Shown here piece after piece: positions 34,107 to 44,078 of a DNA stretch of 64,000 nt (the first letter of the stretch is position 1; every line of letters starts with the position of its first letter). Below the pieces are notes generated by a model, which saw only the letters and a program-made list of their open reading frames with translations, had not been told where the DNA came from and did no database searches. The stretch lies in NCBI RefSeq assembly GCF_021462225.1, contig NC_061806.1, forward strand, positions 30,811,644-30,875,643, in the 5' to 3' direction. A program made the translations under genes and the position numbers. This DNA is from Girardinichthys multiradiatus. Taxonomy: Eukaryota; Chordata; Actinopteri; Cyprinodontiformes; Goodeidae.

Positions 34107-37100
34107 TCACTCGTATTCTGCGATCAGAACCATCATGCCGACTCCGAACAGCAGCGCCAGAATCTCCATCAGAGACTGCCCGAAACTGGAGCGGCCCACC
34201 AGCAGCTCAGGGAGCACCGTCACCGTGGCGATGTAAACAAACCCACCGGCTGTGAAGGGTAAGATCCAGGCTGTCGCCGTGGCACCCACTCCTTCAGCCA
34301 GAAGGGAGCACGCCGTCCCAGCCACAGCTCCCACCGCGGTCAGCAGCTGTAGACACATGGCCTGATGCACAAAGAGGAACAACAGAAACTCCATAACTCA
34401 GTCTTATTACTGCTGATACTTAACTACAATACTTAAAGGAATGTTACTATTATAGTCTAAATCGTTAGGTAAAAAAAACCTTGTGATTTTAGAAGCTCCA
34501 GGTCAATTAGCTTTCTAATTTGCTCAAACCTACTTTTATTTCATACCCAGATCAAATACCATTTTACCCCTATGTACTCATGTATTGTGTCACTTTTTTC
34601 TCTTGTTGGTTATGTATTTTAATAATTTAATTTAATTATTCAAATCTAAACTAAAACAGTAATTGTATATTATGTTCAGAATATTTTACATTTACCTTCT
34701 ATAGATGCATTGGAGGTTAAAAAAAAGTAGTTGTAGAGCTTTGTAAAATCAAAATGGAAATACTGAATAGAATTTTTGTACATTAAGCACTAAAGTCCTA
34801 ATTACAGATTAGCAATATCCTATATTTTTATAGTGTACCAAGTCATTCCACAATATTGACAAGCTCCAATTGAGGACGTTTGAAAATCCCCAAAAACTGG
34901 CTGTGTGGTTGGGACTGCAGCTGCTAGGGGTGACTTGGACCATGTTCATAAATTATTTTTATTTATAGTTACTTTCATGGTGCAAACCACTTTTCCACTG
35001 CTTGTTCCATGAAAAAAATAAACGTTGCATTTACAAAATGTGACTGAACTACAAAGACTGATGGATTTTGTAATAATGTTCAGTATCACTTATCATGATC
35101 ACAATATGTGACACAATAATCAGCTATTTCTAGTCCCTATTTTAAGACGACTGTTCTCTCAAATGGCCCAGATTTGGAAACTGTGTGATTGTTATCAGTC
35201 GTGCCAGAGAGGCTTGGAATAACTTAAGAAGAGAAACAAAAACTTTGTTATTCCTTTGTTGTGCCCGACATTGCAACCTGAAACCGTGCTTACACAATAA
35301 GGACGCCCATAAATCATTCTCCAAAGTGAATGCTGCTGAGTTCTACATCTGAAACAAACCAAGAAACAGTTGACAGCTGTGTAAATAAAAAATGATCTAA
35401 ACAAATCATGTTACAGCTTTGAGTTGTTGCATTTTAGAAAACTTTCTAGTTTTTATGCTAATGGTGTTTGTATGGAATTTAGCATTTTTAGGAAAATAAA
35501 ACAAATCTTTATAAAAAGGAACAAATGGTAAACGGCCTGTACTTGTATAGCGCTTTATCAAGTCCCCAGACATCCCAAACCACTTCACACCACTATCACC
35601 CAGTGACAGTGGTGAGCTACGTTGTAGCCACAGCTGCCCTGGGGCACAATCACGAAAGTGAGGCTGCCAAACACATGCATCACAAAAGTGATGTATCACA
35701 GTGATGTGTTAATAAATGAGAATATTTTCAAACTAAACAGAAAAAAATAACTGGATGCTATTAATTACTGCTTATATATTTAGTTGTAATGTCTTAATTC
35801 ATGTTCTCATTCATTTTAAGATTGATGCAAATGACAAATCTGATAAACCTACAGGTTGCTGTGTTGTATCATTAACCTCTTATAAATGTCATAATAAAAT
35901 GTAAGTACCTTCTTTTTAGTGCAGCCAGACTGCACAAGGATGGCAAAATCCCCGATCTCATGTGGGACCTCATGAAGCAGGATGGTCAGAGTGGTGACAG
36001 TGCCCACAGCTGGACTGACCAGGAATGATGCTCCGATTGCCAGACCATCAGTGAAGTTATGTGTGAAGTCAGCTGCTAGGTTCAGATAACCAGACACCTT
36101 GATTTCTGTTTCCATGGAGAAAAACAAACGGTTATGACTGAGAAGTAGAAATATGATTTAGTGACAGCTCACTTATAGGATCTTTCTTGATACATACTTG
36201 TGCTAAAAAGTGTAGGATGAAAGTTGTGGGGTCAGGTCATCAATCTCAGCATACCACACAAGGAAAATAAAATTTTAAGACCTCATAAAGCTTGCAATAA
36301 CTAAATTATAGTCCAGACAGAACACATCACAACAGTAACAATGTCTTAAACAAACTTCCTTTTATGCTTTTATACTAATTTATTTGCATAGGTTAAACAT
36401 TTAACTGGAGAGAAAACCCGCAATGACTTCTCTGGTAGCTGAACACGCCTAAGTCATGTCCTGACTGGCGCTGAGTCAAGTATTACAGTCACACCTCCAA
36501 CAAACAGATGTAAGCATTTGACTATATATAAGTTCGAGTAACATTTAGCCCAAAAACTGAATCAACAGAATCAGCATTTTTATGTAAGGAGTCTGTAAGT
36601 CTGCAAGTGAGAAAGAGCTGCGTGTTCGATTCCAGCTTCCTGCCAGATGTCGATGTGGACAAGGCCCTTAACCTCAAGTTGCCTACCAGTCTGCGTATGG
36701 ATGTATGAATGTGTGCGATTGGATGAATGTGGCTCTAGTGTAAAACGCTTTCAGTGGTTGGTATGACTGGAATAGAGCTTTATAAAGTCAATCCATTTTT
36801 CATTTGGAAACACAGTTTGGTTCTTAAAAAATAATGTGTGCCATGTGAACAATAACTGCTTACACAACAATCAGCATTTTAAGTAACATATCTTCACATA
36901 ATATAAACTCATGCAAACTGATCCTGCTTCATGAACGTGCGTCCCAGTTCTAAGTGAAACATTTTAACCATTTCCTTTATTAAGTGTCGAGGGATACAGG
37001 CAGGGGAGAGTAATGGTGATACAGTTTAATCCAAAGGTTTACTCACCTGTGCCCTTTGTTTCCTCTGTCTCTGGCAACTTTGCATCTTTGTTTTGTTTCT

Positions 37101-39050
37101 TCTCTTTTGTCTTATTTTCCTTTTCATCCTCCCCATCACTGTCCTTTTCTTTGGCAGCCGCTGAAATTTGGACATCCATAAAATGTCATATTTACCTTAC
37201 AAGCATAATCCTTCCAATCAATTGTCCTCAGAAAGATGTAATCAAGTTCAGTCTGACACCTAGTGGTCAAATTGCATATTGGAGGCTGTTCTAGATGAAC
37301 TTGCCTACCATTATATTTTAAGTGTACAACACAAATCATAAGGTATCGAGAAAAAGCACTCTGTAGAGAAAGAGGTCCTTTATTTCTTCCTGTCCACTAA
37401 AAAGTGTCCAGAGCTAAACAAGAAATCATCATTCAGTGCATAATCATTCATTCACAAAGTGCTGTACAGTGCTGTATAATGCATTTCTTCAAATAAGTGA
37501 TATTTAATGTCACACACTGGACCAGAAACCATCAGAAGCAGAAGAATATTTGAAAAGAAATTCTAAATATTTATCTTAAGAGAGAATCTAAAAAATTTTG
37601 TTCAGGAATGTTTCTCCTACCATGGGAGTGGCTGTGGGAATGTCCGTGGCCTCCCTTCACCAGACGCACAAATTTTTCGACAACCAGGAAGGCGATGATT
37701 CCCCCGAGAACCCACAGACCAACAGACATCATGTGACCATGGGCAGCTCCTGTGCAGGAAAAATATCAGTATGGAATATCGCAGAGTTTGTTATGTCACA
37801 GCTGATGAAAAACAGATCCTAGAAATACCATGGGAGTGACCGTGGTCGTGTGACTCTTCACTTGCTTGAGAGTGTTCATCATCTCCGTGATGGGAATGAG
37901 GCTCTAACAGAACACAATGATATAAAAAGACAGGCATTAGCTATTTTAATAGCAGTTTGGCTTTTTAAAGCTAAACTTCAGATCCTGCAGTTGTGTCAAG
38001 AAAAACAAATTGGAAACTTTTAGCACAATCTCACTTTGTGGAAATGTAAACAATTTTAAATTACATTTTTTGTTATGTTCAGAAAGCAAAAAAAGAACCT
38101 ACCAAGAGCGTGTGGTATGAGGTGCAGGAAGGCGTCACCCAGCAGTCCACCAGAGGCGAAGCTCAGCAGCACCTTGAGCAGGTTCTGGTGCTGGTCGCTT
38201 TTGGACTGGACTGGGATCAGAAACAGGATGAGGAAAGGAGCCGCGCTGATCAACAGGGTGGCTCCGACAGCCTGCAGACAATGATGGGAGGAAGTTTACA
38301 AATCTGTTGTTTTCCTGCAGGGAAGAAAATAATGTCATTAAAACACGTTCCTCATAAACACGACCTGAGGGGGAGGTGGTTGGGTTTGTCAAAGGGGAAC
38401 TGATCAGGTTCAAAGATATTGATCAGCACTCATAGCTTATTTGTCAGAATGTTTCTTACCCAAATAAAATACAGTTTAGATTGTTAAAATAGACAAAAAA
38501 GTATTATCAGTTCCCACACATATTTTTTTCAATTGAAACCAAGAAAGATTTTCCAGATCTACGTTTTACTATTATAGCAAAAATGTTCCTCTAGGTGCAC
38601 CTGTGTCCAGAGCTCCACCAAGTCCCTCCTCCCTCCATCTGCTTCCTTCTTTACTTTCTCTGCTCCATGCGAGTGTCCATGTCCGTGAGAACGTGCGTGC
38701 CCGTGATCGTGGGAATGTGCGTGCCCGTGATCGTGTGCGTGCCCGTGATCGTGGGAATGTGCGTGCCCGTGATCGTGTGCGTGCCCGTGATCATGTGAAT
38801 GTGCGTGCCCATGATGCTCCTCTTTGGGGTTAGGTAGGTTGGCCTCAGCGCTCCACTTGCTAGTTCCGTGGAACATCTTCATCTGAGGGCCGTGGGAATG
38901 TTCATCATCCTCCCCGTGTGAGTGGCCATGGTGATCATGGCTGTGCCCGTGGTCGCCATGGGAATGGCTATGAGCTATGGCCAATTGAAAGGCTAACAGC
39001 AGTACAGCAGATGCAGCCAGTGTCAGTGTCAACAGACGTAAGATGCCCAT
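34107..39050 (-). CDS. slc39a7: zinc transporter ZIP7 (SLC39A7), complete
   Basis: LIV-1 subfamily ZIP transporter; family members release zinc from ER/Golgi to cytosol. Seven coding exons in transcript order: 39050-38601, 38271-38103, 37903-37829, 37749-37621, 37160-37047, 36105-35909, 34361-34107. The phases join to 1,389 nt, 462 aa, a usual length for the family. Residues 1-26 form a signal peptide, and about 27-140 a His-rich luminal region with many HGH/HSH repeats. Membrane helices follow in exons 2, 4, 6 and 7. HNFTDG (328-333) and HEVPHEIGD (357-365) are the transmembrane zinc site and subfamily signature. The loop coded by exon 5 has an S-D-G-E casein-kinase-2-like site (S282), comparable in position to the phosphorylated serines of human ZIP7 (inference). 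The coding ATG lies 8 nt after an acceptor, so a non-coding first exon must exist upstream. The gene converges on chitin synthase and diverges from the class I gene. Confidence 0.96.
35525..35705. repeat. dispersed repeat in zip7 intron 6
   Basis: 'GTATAGCGCTTTATCAAGTCC', 'CCACTTCACACCACTATCACC' and 'GTAGCCACAGCTGCCCTGGGGC' are words of a widespread fish repeat. It appears to be missing from the inverted zip7 fragment near 8,640, so it may have inserted after that duplication. Confidence 0.6.
36595..36800 (+). repeat. SINE-like element in zip7 intron 5
   Basis: tRNA-like head ('GTGTTCGATTCCAGCTTCC' resembles a B-box), 'CCCTTAACCTCAAGTTGCCTACC', and a tail with 'AAACGCTTTCAGTGGTTGGTATGACTGG'. 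Same family as the interrupted copy at 20,795-21,335. Confidence 0.65.
38655..38815 (-). repeat. coding minisatellite: His-rich repeats of zip7
   Basis: Inside exon 1 the DNA repeats in 18- and 24-nt units (together 42 nt) coding alternating HGHAHD and HGHAHSHD motifs, with a single Arg (HARSH) near the C-terminal end of the array. Units are nearly identical at DNA level, so copy number may vary between individuals. Confidence 0.8.
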
Positions 39051-39539
39051 ATTAGAACCTATGAGAAAAATAACAAGAGATAAATAGAAAAACTTAAAGA
39101 CTGACTTTAGTTTTTGCCACTATCTGAATTTCTAGTCACTTTACAAGCTTTACACAGCATGGAAAAGATGATTCATTGATATTGTATTTATAGTTTAAAA
39201 TAAGCAAAAGGAAACATGTAAACAGAAATTATACTTTTGGATAATATCCAAATACAGGAAAATTTAAGTTAAATTCCAATCGTTATCGATTGATAGAGAG
39301 CAAGAGGTAAATGCAGAGTCAAAAGCACATTTTAATTCACACTACATGGTAGGAGCCATTTATTTATAGCGAGTATTACCAAGAATTTAAGTGAATTTTA
39401 ATTAATTGATCTCAATGGGAAAATACTGATACCATAAATGAAGTGAACGAGCAAACAGTTTAAGTTTTCCCCACAGTTGTTGATGGTGTGGTTTGTCAAC
39501 TACAATATGAATGCTAACAAGTTATGCCAATTACAGTTG

Positions 39540-40325
39540 GGTGGTTACATGAGCTCAGTTTTTATTGCTTGTTGCACCTTTGCTCTGTGCAAACCAGCAT
39601 CATAGTTCATCTGAACAATATTCAGGCAATGTAGCTGTCTGAAATCATGGAGACCCCACCTAACTGTTGAGAAGATCTCAAATGAACTATGTCTCTTCAT
39701 CATTGTTTTAGAATCTCAAAATATCAGACAGAGTCAGGCTTTAAGCTAAGCTGGCAAAACCAAACTGTAATGGCTGAAGAACTACATTCGAGAAAGTATA
39801 AAACCTTAGCTCTTGTAGGGTGTTCTGGGTTTTCAATGGTTAGTTTCTATCAACAATTGTCAAAAAGGAAGAGGTGTGTACCGGCGACAAGGCCACGGCT
39901 GAGCATCTAAGGAGCGAAAGCTGGCCCATGTGGTTTGGTTCAACATATTAGCTATTGCAGCTCAAATGGCAGAAGAGATTAATACTGGTTACAGGAGAAA
40001 AGAGGCAGAGTAAATCACACTGTGTTGCATATGGGCCTGTAGAGACACAAGCCAGCCAGGGTGGAATCAGTTTAGTCTCTGACTTTGAGGTGTTGACTTG
40101 GCCTTTTAACTCCACAGATCTCAATCCAGTCGAGCTTTAAGGTCTGTGTTGAACAAACACACCAAATATATAGATGCCCAACCTCACAGGACTCAAAAGA
40201 TCTACTGCGATCTTAGTGCCTCGTTCTAGTAGCCTTCCTGCCTTGACATCACTGTGGTTTTAGCTGCAAAAATAGATGGAAAGATTATAAGACGAGTGTT
40301 CATAACGTTATGCCTGATCGGTGTT
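39540..40325 (+). mobile_element. Tc1-like remnant
   Basis: Carries a degenerate transposase 3' part: 'GATCTCAATCCAGTCGAGC' codes the DLNPVE block near the catalytic region, followed by 'CCTCACAGGACT.AAA.GATCT', and ends with the terminal 'CATAACGTTATGCCTGATCGG'. Frames are broken. It lies in the probable first intron of zip7. Confidence 0.6.
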
Positions 40326-41148
40326 CATTGAATACTATGAAGTCCCACTTCTTTACGTTTGAAAAACAGACAACACGAGATCTCTTATAGTACATTTCCA
40401 ATCAGATCAGGACGTTTTCCTCATGGTTGATGAGAAACTATTAACACTAAAGCAAAAACTCACCAACAATGAGATTCTGATTTAAGCTTTAAACAGAACA
40501 GACCGTGACTGTGCAACGTCCAGAGCTCTTGCCGATGTCTTAACGTCATAAGCTGATATAAAATATTTACGCTAAACGCTAACGGCTGTCTACTTGAATC
40601 TGAGGTAGCAAGCTTTGTGCTGAGATTGCTTATTTACTGTGAGACTAAAGCAGATAATCTCTTTGACTCCCTTAGAAAAGAGACAACTTTTATCTCACAG
40701 CAAACGGTCAAATCCGACCATCAAACATGGTTTTACAAGCTGTTTACTAAGCCTGGAATCCAGCTAGCTAGCAAGCTAATAACCAGTCAATATGCTAGCT
40801 CGACGTTGCAAGCTGAGCATCGTTACAAAGTGCGGAATACTATGAAAAACAATCAGTGCAGTCCTACCAAGTACTGTCAGATTTATCGGCTTGTTTTGCC
40901 ACTAAATAACGTTGTGTCCTGGGAAGGAAACGTGTTGATAATTACGTATGCGTTGATGCTTGTCAGACGTGGCATTTGCTCAACTAAACTCCTCAAATCT
41001 CGCGGGGAGTTGTTCCATTCCAAGAAAGTTTCCATCTATGCGCATTCTTTACCAGAAACGAAATACATGTCTGACAACGAGAAAGAAAACTATTTCACAG
41101 CGATGTATCTCCAAATAAGGTTTAAAGTCTAGCTATGCAACACCTTAC

Positions 41149-41230
41149 CTGTCATTTAAAGCACACAAAGGAAAGATAATGAGAACTCAAAAGAAATATC
41201 GCGAGATGAAAATGGGGTTTGGCTCAGGAG
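41149..41230 (-). promoter_or_regulatory. probable zip7 promoter and non-coding first exon
   Basis: On the - strand a strong donor (GTAAGG at 41,148) ends a candidate exon that could splice to the acceptor at 39,058, 8 nt before the start codon. The candidate exon contains TCGCGAGA (41,199-41,206), a core of the TCTCGCGAGA element common in TATA-less housekeeping promoters. Inferred; the transcription start is unknown. Confidence 0.4.
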
Positions 41231-42155
41231 CATCCTGGAGGAGAGGACGGAGTTCCGTTTGGCTGCAACTGAATAAAACTTTGCAGAATAGCGCATGTAT
41301 ATTGCCACATTTCAACACACAGGGAAATAACATTTTTTGCCTAGGAGCTAAAACATGCAGGGATATAAAGTTATCAACTGTTTAATGTAAATAAAAAAGT
41401 CAAACATGATCTCTTACGCGAGCCATTTAATTTCAATTTATCCATATTTTCATTTATATAAACTTCATCTCAAGAAACTTTGTAAAATAAAAATAAGTTT
41501 ATACTATTATATACATTCCAACATAGTCGATATTCATTTAATTTAGTCTAATTTACCCAGATGCAGTCAGATTTAAGATTCAAACGCTATTTCACACAGT
41601 TCAGTTCCATCCATTCATATCACAGCAGAATCAGTTTGCTGCAAAACTGAGAGCTGCGTCCACAGGAGGATACTTCTAAATAAAATAATGGAGCCCAATC
41701 TACATGCACCGATAGATCATTCTAAATAGTTAAAATTAGAATAGTTTTTCAAACCATGCTTTCTATTTGTCATAATGAACTACATAACATACCTTAAAAC
41801 ATTTTAAGATTACTTTAATTTAAATTAGCTGATCAGCCAATACATGGACACCATTAAAGAGGAAATAATTAGTAAACTATATCTTTGGTTAGGGTCTCCT
41901 TAACGTTTTGGAACATACTGCTTATCATACAATTCCAATTTTCAATATAATCTAGATAATACTTCATTTTGAAATTATATTTCTATAATCATTATTTTTT
42001 GTAAGCAGCTGTAGCTGCTTCTATTTATGTACAGTAGACACATTCCTTTAAATCTATTGAACTATATTAGTTCTAAACTGAGAAGAGAAATGCAAATAAG
42101 GTGCGAGCATACGGTTACAAAGTCATAACAATTAATTGTTTTTCAAAATAATGTT

Positions 42156-42198
42156 ATGCTTTATACTTCACATCTGCAGCATGTGAAGTATAAAGCAT
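42156..42198. repeat. perfect 18-bp inverted repeat, 7-nt loop
   Basis: Arms 42,156-42,173 and 42,181-42,198 are exact reverse complements around the loop CTGCAGC. The structure could form a cruciform or RNA hairpin, but no function can be assigned. Confidence 0.85.
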
Positions 42199-42242
42199 CA
42201 ATTGTGTTTTAAGTGTCAGGTAAAGGTACATTTCTATAATGG

Positions 42243-42256
42243 CCACTAGGGGGAGA
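42243..42256 (+). promoter_or_regulatory. CTCF-like motif
   Basis: CCACTAGGGGGAGA fits the CTCF core (CCASYAGRKGGC) except for the last C. It lies between the divergent zip7 and class I genes, where an insulator would make sense. Motif match only. Confidence 0.35.
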
Positions 42257-42864
42257 CAAAGACTATAAATTATATTATTTAGGTAACAAATAGTCATGGG
42301 TCATCTTTGTTTAGAAATTACACAAACGTAGACCTCTTTAGCTGATTTTACATCTAATGTTAAAAAAGAATTAAAGTCAACTTAAAGCCATGCAAACAAT
42401 CAAAGAGAGTTTTTGGTATTATTCTGTAATTATGGCAGAATGACTGAACAAACATTTGCATGGAAGAAGTGATTTGGCTTCAAAATTAGAACTAAGCAAA
42501 GCTAATTATGTAGACTAAGAGCATAATCGCATGCCAAATTAGATATTTAAAGTACAGACAATTTAAGCACTGTGCTGCTGTAATCTGAATGTAGATGATT
42601 TTGCTGCAACTAAATCCACACCAGTTGTTAACATTTAGTGTCTATCAGGCATATTTACAAATGTATTTAAATCTCTTGTCTCTTGCCCTGCTTTTCTCCG
42701 TGGGCAAGTTAAAGGTTGGTTACCATGCGGAGGATATTTATTGTTGCATCAACACAGAGTTCCTAAAATCTGCAGCTGAAAGGTCTGAGTATGAGTAAGA
42801 TACAGACGAGAAAAATAATACGCTTCCACCATTAATCTTCGTCATATTAAACTCTATATTTCTA

Positions 42865-42932
42865 CTTTCACTTTCTCTCCTGTCCCCGCCTTCTAACCCG
42901 TGACGTAGGGTAAAAACCTGCTCTCCTATTGG
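42865..42932 (+). promoter_or_regulatory. MHC class I-type promoter cluster
   Basis: In order: ISRE-like ACTTTCACTTTCT (42,865-42,877; reverse complement GAAAGTGAAA), CRE/X2-like TGACGT (42,901-42,906) and inverted CCAAT, ATTGG (42,928-42,932). Order and spacing resemble the ISRE plus S-X-Y module of class I promoters, which bind IRF, RFX/CREB and NF-Y. The cluster lies about 1.15 kb before the coding ATG, matching a non-coding first exon. Confidence 0.55.
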
Positions 42933-42959
42933 TCAAACGACCACTTTGTCTTGAATCTG

Positions 42960-43068
42960 CAGTTTTAGTAGGAGGAAGAGACGCTTTGCAGTAACGGTTT
43001 CTTGTAAACAAGTTCCCCAATTTTCATTAACACCCAAGAATTTCCTCTAAATGACGCATAACGTAACG
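42960..43068 (+). other. probable 5' non-coding exon of the class I gene
   Basis: A strong donor (GTAAGT at 43,069) follows the promoter cluster. An acceptor at 44,046 (pyrimidine-rich, ending TTGCAG) lies just before the leader ATG at 44,079. Splicing them would place a short upstream reading frame (ATG at 43,051, about 11 codons, stop before the leader ATG). The left edge of the exon is not determined. Confidence 0.4.
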
Positions 43069-43284
43069 GTAAGTGTGCACATTTTACAAGGACGCTGAGC
43101 ACAACTCAAGCGGATGACAGTACGTTTGATGAAGTCACGAAATTTGACGTTTATGTACCTATTTCTTCCAGAATGCTTTTCATGTTTTCCTTTCGTTTTA
43201 GTTGTTTTCTTCTTGTTTACTAACGAAAAACCAGATCCATCAGTCTGTCCCTATCAGTCATACATACATTTGTTGTTAACAGTT

Positions 43285-43695
43285 TTTACGTCAAGGTAAA
43301 TGAAAGAAATGCTGTTTTTAAATGATGATTTCATCTTTAAGTGAATAAAAACAACCCAAACCAACCTGGCAGTGTGTGAAAGAAGTAATCTGAACAAATG
43401 GTAGTGTCACCCTTGGTATAAACAACTGCCAAAAATTGTAATAACTGGCAATGATCCTTTTGTATCACTTTGGAAAAAATGATGCAGATTTTGTTTTTCA
43501 AGCAAAAATGGCCTTTTCATGCAACAGCAGCTCAACCCGAAAAACCTTTATTTGTTTTTGTTTGTTTGTTTTTTAGGCATTCAGAGGGTGAACTTGCTGA
43601 TGTGCTCCAGAGCTCCTGTTGCAGAACTGAAGCGTGCTTGAACTTAATGTTACAAAATAACGGCTGGACATTCTCCTTCAGGATGTTCTAGTAGA
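43285..43695. mobile_element. deleted Tc1-like element in the class I 5' intron
   Basis: Words such as 'CCAAACCAACCTGGCAGTGTGTGAAAG'-type sequence, 'CATTCAGAGGGTGAACTTGCTG' and 'GGCTGGACATTCTCCTTCAGGAT' belong to a common fish Tc1-like family. The middle of the element is missing. Confidence 0.6.
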
Positions 43696-44078
43696 GAGCA
43701 TCAATTAAAGCATGATATTTAGGTATTTTCACAGCACTGTAACTGTTTTAAATAGAATTGTGATTAGTGTTGAAGGTTAAAAAAGACATGGCTTTGCTTG
43801 AAAAACCTGAGCAATTGCATTAAAAGAGTCATTTTGATCAACGTTGGAGATAAAAATTGTACATTTCTTAATGGCATCAGAGTCTATTTTCCATTGATAG
43901 ACACAAATAACCTGCTGGACACAGGATGTGCGTCCTTCTTACTCTAAAACATGTTTACCAAACCTTCAGCACCACAAATACAAATTCTTTTAAAACACAT
44001 TTGTGTAATTTTAACTTCTTTAAGATTTCCTGCTTTCATGATTGCAGAAATATTCTTATCCATGAGCTATAAAACAGG

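Larger units (their letters stand above)
41300..42860. other. intergenic between divergent zip7 and class I gene
   Basis: AT-rich, no exons recognised. It contains a perfect inverted repeat (42,156-42,198) and a CTCF-like motif (42,243-42,256), listed separately. Confidence 0.45.

Noticed and set aside
36595..36690. Possible tRNA gene in zip7 intron 5
   Set aside because: Only a B-box-like word is present, without a cloverleaf. The following tail marks it as a SINE-type repeat.
38655..38815. CRISPR-like alternating repeats
   Set aside because: The 18/24-nt periodicity is explained by coding of His repeats, and the organism is a eukaryote.
38595..38833. Open frames opposite the zip7 His-rich repeat (Arg/Val-rich)
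   Set aside because: Antisense reading of the HGH repeats; repetitive and without context.
40617..41132. 171-aa open frame between zip7 and the class I gene, + strand
   Set aside because: No family resemblance, no splice or promoter context on this strand. It overlaps the probable first intron and promoter of zip7 on the other strand, where CG-richer sequence has fewer stops by chance.
44068..44074. TATAAAA just before the class I leader ATG
   Set aside because: Only about 5 bp before the start codon, so transcription would begin inside the coding region. An acceptor at 44,046 explains the position better.
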